64,000 bases of DNA from Pseudomonas sp. 14P_8.1_Bac3 (lineage in GTDB: Bacteria; Pseudomonadota; Gammaproteobacteria; Pseudomonadales; Pseudomonadaceae), in assembly GCF_025466085.1 (NCBI RefSeq), contig NZ_JANLOD010000004.1:51896-115895 (forward strand), given 5' to 3'. Both the position numbers and the translations under genes were made by a program. Numbering within the stretch: position 1 is the stretch's first letter; each line of letters begins with the position of its first letter. Positions 63,093 to 64,000 of this stretch are shown here, piece by piece. The notes under the pieces are model-generated. The model had not been told where the DNA came from and did not search any database. It was given only the letters and a program-made list of their open reading frames with translations.

Positions 63093-64000
63093 TATTTTTT
63101 CTCCGTTGGAAACCCTGTATAGGGCCGGCTCACATCATTTTTATCAAATTTAACTTCAAACCAATTCATATCCTCGTTGAGTTTAGGATTATTTACGTCC
63201 TTCTTATTTGGCTTATAACCACGACCCGCTCCAGGAAGCTCCATCCGTACAATCGGATATTGGTTGTGGTCTTTTCCCGTATGCGGGCTCAGGCCTAATC
63301 TCTCCCTGGTCATTGCCTTATTCAAGGCATTGAAATGCATTCTCCAATTGCTGAACTGAGAGCTTGGATTTCCTTTTGCTCCTTTCGGTACTGCTCCGGT
63401 GTGAGGGTCCGCTCCATTAATGGCACGCCGTTTAAGCGCAACGTCAGGAATGTCTGAGCTGTGCTTTTTAACAGTGTGCATGTCATATTTTTGCTCCATC
63501 GACTCGACCCTTCCTTTGGCATTCGCCTCCGCCAACTCATCAATCCTCGCCCGCCGCTGCTCAGCCGACATTTTCGGCAGCGACGGCTCCCCCTGATCAA
63601 CCTTAGCGCCAGTCGGATCATCCGGCGCCCCACACCCAGGCCGCCCCGCTCCCGGGCAATTCCCGCTCAACCCCACCGGATCAACCCACCCCGTCGGGTT
63701 CAGCGCGTACCGGTACTGATTCAGCCCACCCGCCAGCTTCACCGGATCCGGCGTCAAGTAGCGGCCTACATCGGGATCATAGTACCGATGCCGGTTGTAG
63801 TGCAGGCCGCTCTCGGCATCGAAGTATTGCCCCTGAAACCGCAGCGGTTGTTCGAGTTGCTCGCCTGCGCCGGACCCTAACTGCGTGACTTTTCCGTAGG
63901 CGTTGTACTGCGCCGACCAGACGATCTCGCCGCCAAAATCCGTCAGTTCCTGCGGGGTGCCGAGGTGGTCGAGTTGGTAGTAGAACGGGCAGGCCTTGCG
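63092..64000 (-). CDS. Rhs repeat protein, C-terminal part with variable toxin tip (runs off the right edge)
   Basis: The frame is open to the edge and shows 302 codons. Rhs core sequence comes first (FYYQLDHLGTPQELTDFGGE, then FQGQYFDAESGLHYNRHRYY and TPDPVKLAGGLNQYRYAL). The cleavage-type junction DPVGLS marks the start of the tip. The ~160-residue tip has DMHTVKKHSSDIPDVALKRR, ADPHTG, NPSSQFSNW and a basic Lys-rich end. Two His, one Lys, one Arg and SSQF are spaced as in RNase-A/EndoU-like toxins, but I cannot name the family. Such proteins are delivered by type VI secretion. The immunity gene overlaps its stop. Confidence 0.85.
   Translation of the reverse strand, partial: RKACPFYYQLDHLGTPQELTDFGGEIVWSAQYNAYGKVTQLGSGAGEQLEQPLRFQGQYFDAESGLHYNRHRYYDPDVGRYLTPDPVKLAGGLNQYRYALNPTGWVDPVGLSGNCPGAGRPGCGAPDDPTGAKVDQGEPSLPKMSAEQRRARIDELAEANAKGRVESMEQKYDMHTVKKHSSDIPDVALKRRAINGADPHTGAVPKGAKGNPSSQFSNWRMHFNALNKAMTRERLGLSPHTGKDHNQYPIVRMELPGAGRGYKPNKKDVNNPKLNEDMNWFEVKFDKNDVSRPYTGFPTEKK
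63580..63835. repeat. Copy 2 of the ~255-base direct repeat (in the main rhs gene)
   Basis: Nearly identical to 61500-61755, offset 2,080 bases. It is the likely recombination zone between the full-length rhs gene and the orphan tip. Confidence 0.9.

Overview
The window is chromosomal DNA from a fluorescent Pseudomonas, most likely the P. fluorescens group. The evidence is a pyoverdine regulon (pvdL, pvdS, a pvdYII-type acetylase), Pseudomonas-type REP/REPIN palindromes between genes, the gene order sagS-ospR-gpx-msrB-aminotransferase-htpX that I know from P. aeruginosa, and high-GC coding sequence. I see no rRNA, tRNA, CRISPR array or insertion sequence. The left edge cuts pvdL and the right edge cuts an rhs gene.

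Layout. 1-4.3 kb: pyoverdine genes, with two PvdS-type (TAAAT-N16-CGT) promoters and a Fur/sigma-70 promoter for pvdS. 4.4-5.3 kb: a lone periplasmic binding protein. 5.3-14.5 kb: acyclic terpene utilization cluster atuR / atuABCDEF, with paired palindromes in the divergent promoter. 14.5-18.4 kb: exonuclease, ppnP, MOSC protein, cheV and a degenerate Hpt-like protein. 18.7-21.2 kb: a NarL-type two-component system and a lipid kinase. 21.5-24.6 kb: molybdenum cofactor genes moeA, moaB, mobA. 24.6-29.1 kb: RNA pseudouridine synthase, small proteins, an ammonium transporter and an ElaB/YqjD-YqjE-like membrane operon. 29.2-43.4 kb: a signalling block with an EAL-Cache protein, dGTPase, a frameshifted receiver gene, a LuxR-type regulator with an EvgS/RocS-like unorthodox kinase, a large Cache-HAMP-GAF-HD-GYP protein, and sagS. 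43.3-47.5 kb: peroxide and repair genes (ospR, gpx, msrB), an aminotransferase and htpX. 47.6-49.1 kb: tpm and a LigB-type dioxygenase. 49.1-55.6 kb: a GntR/UTRA-controlled ABC importer with an alkaline-phosphatase-superfamily hydrolase and a HAD phosphatase. 55.7-60.8 kb: quinone oxidoreductase, Prc protease and an EAL-CBS-GGDEF protein. 60.8-64 kb: the 3' end of an rhs toxin gene followed by two displaced, partly decayed toxin/immunity cassettes.

Two regions deserve most attention. The first is the 49-55.6 kb phosphorus-ester or phosphonate-like uptake island, whose candidate operators resemble PhnF sites. The second is the Rhs tip array at the right end, where a short repeat follows each immunity gene and may mark cassette junctions. 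Functions come from recognised motifs and family knowledge; no database search was run.
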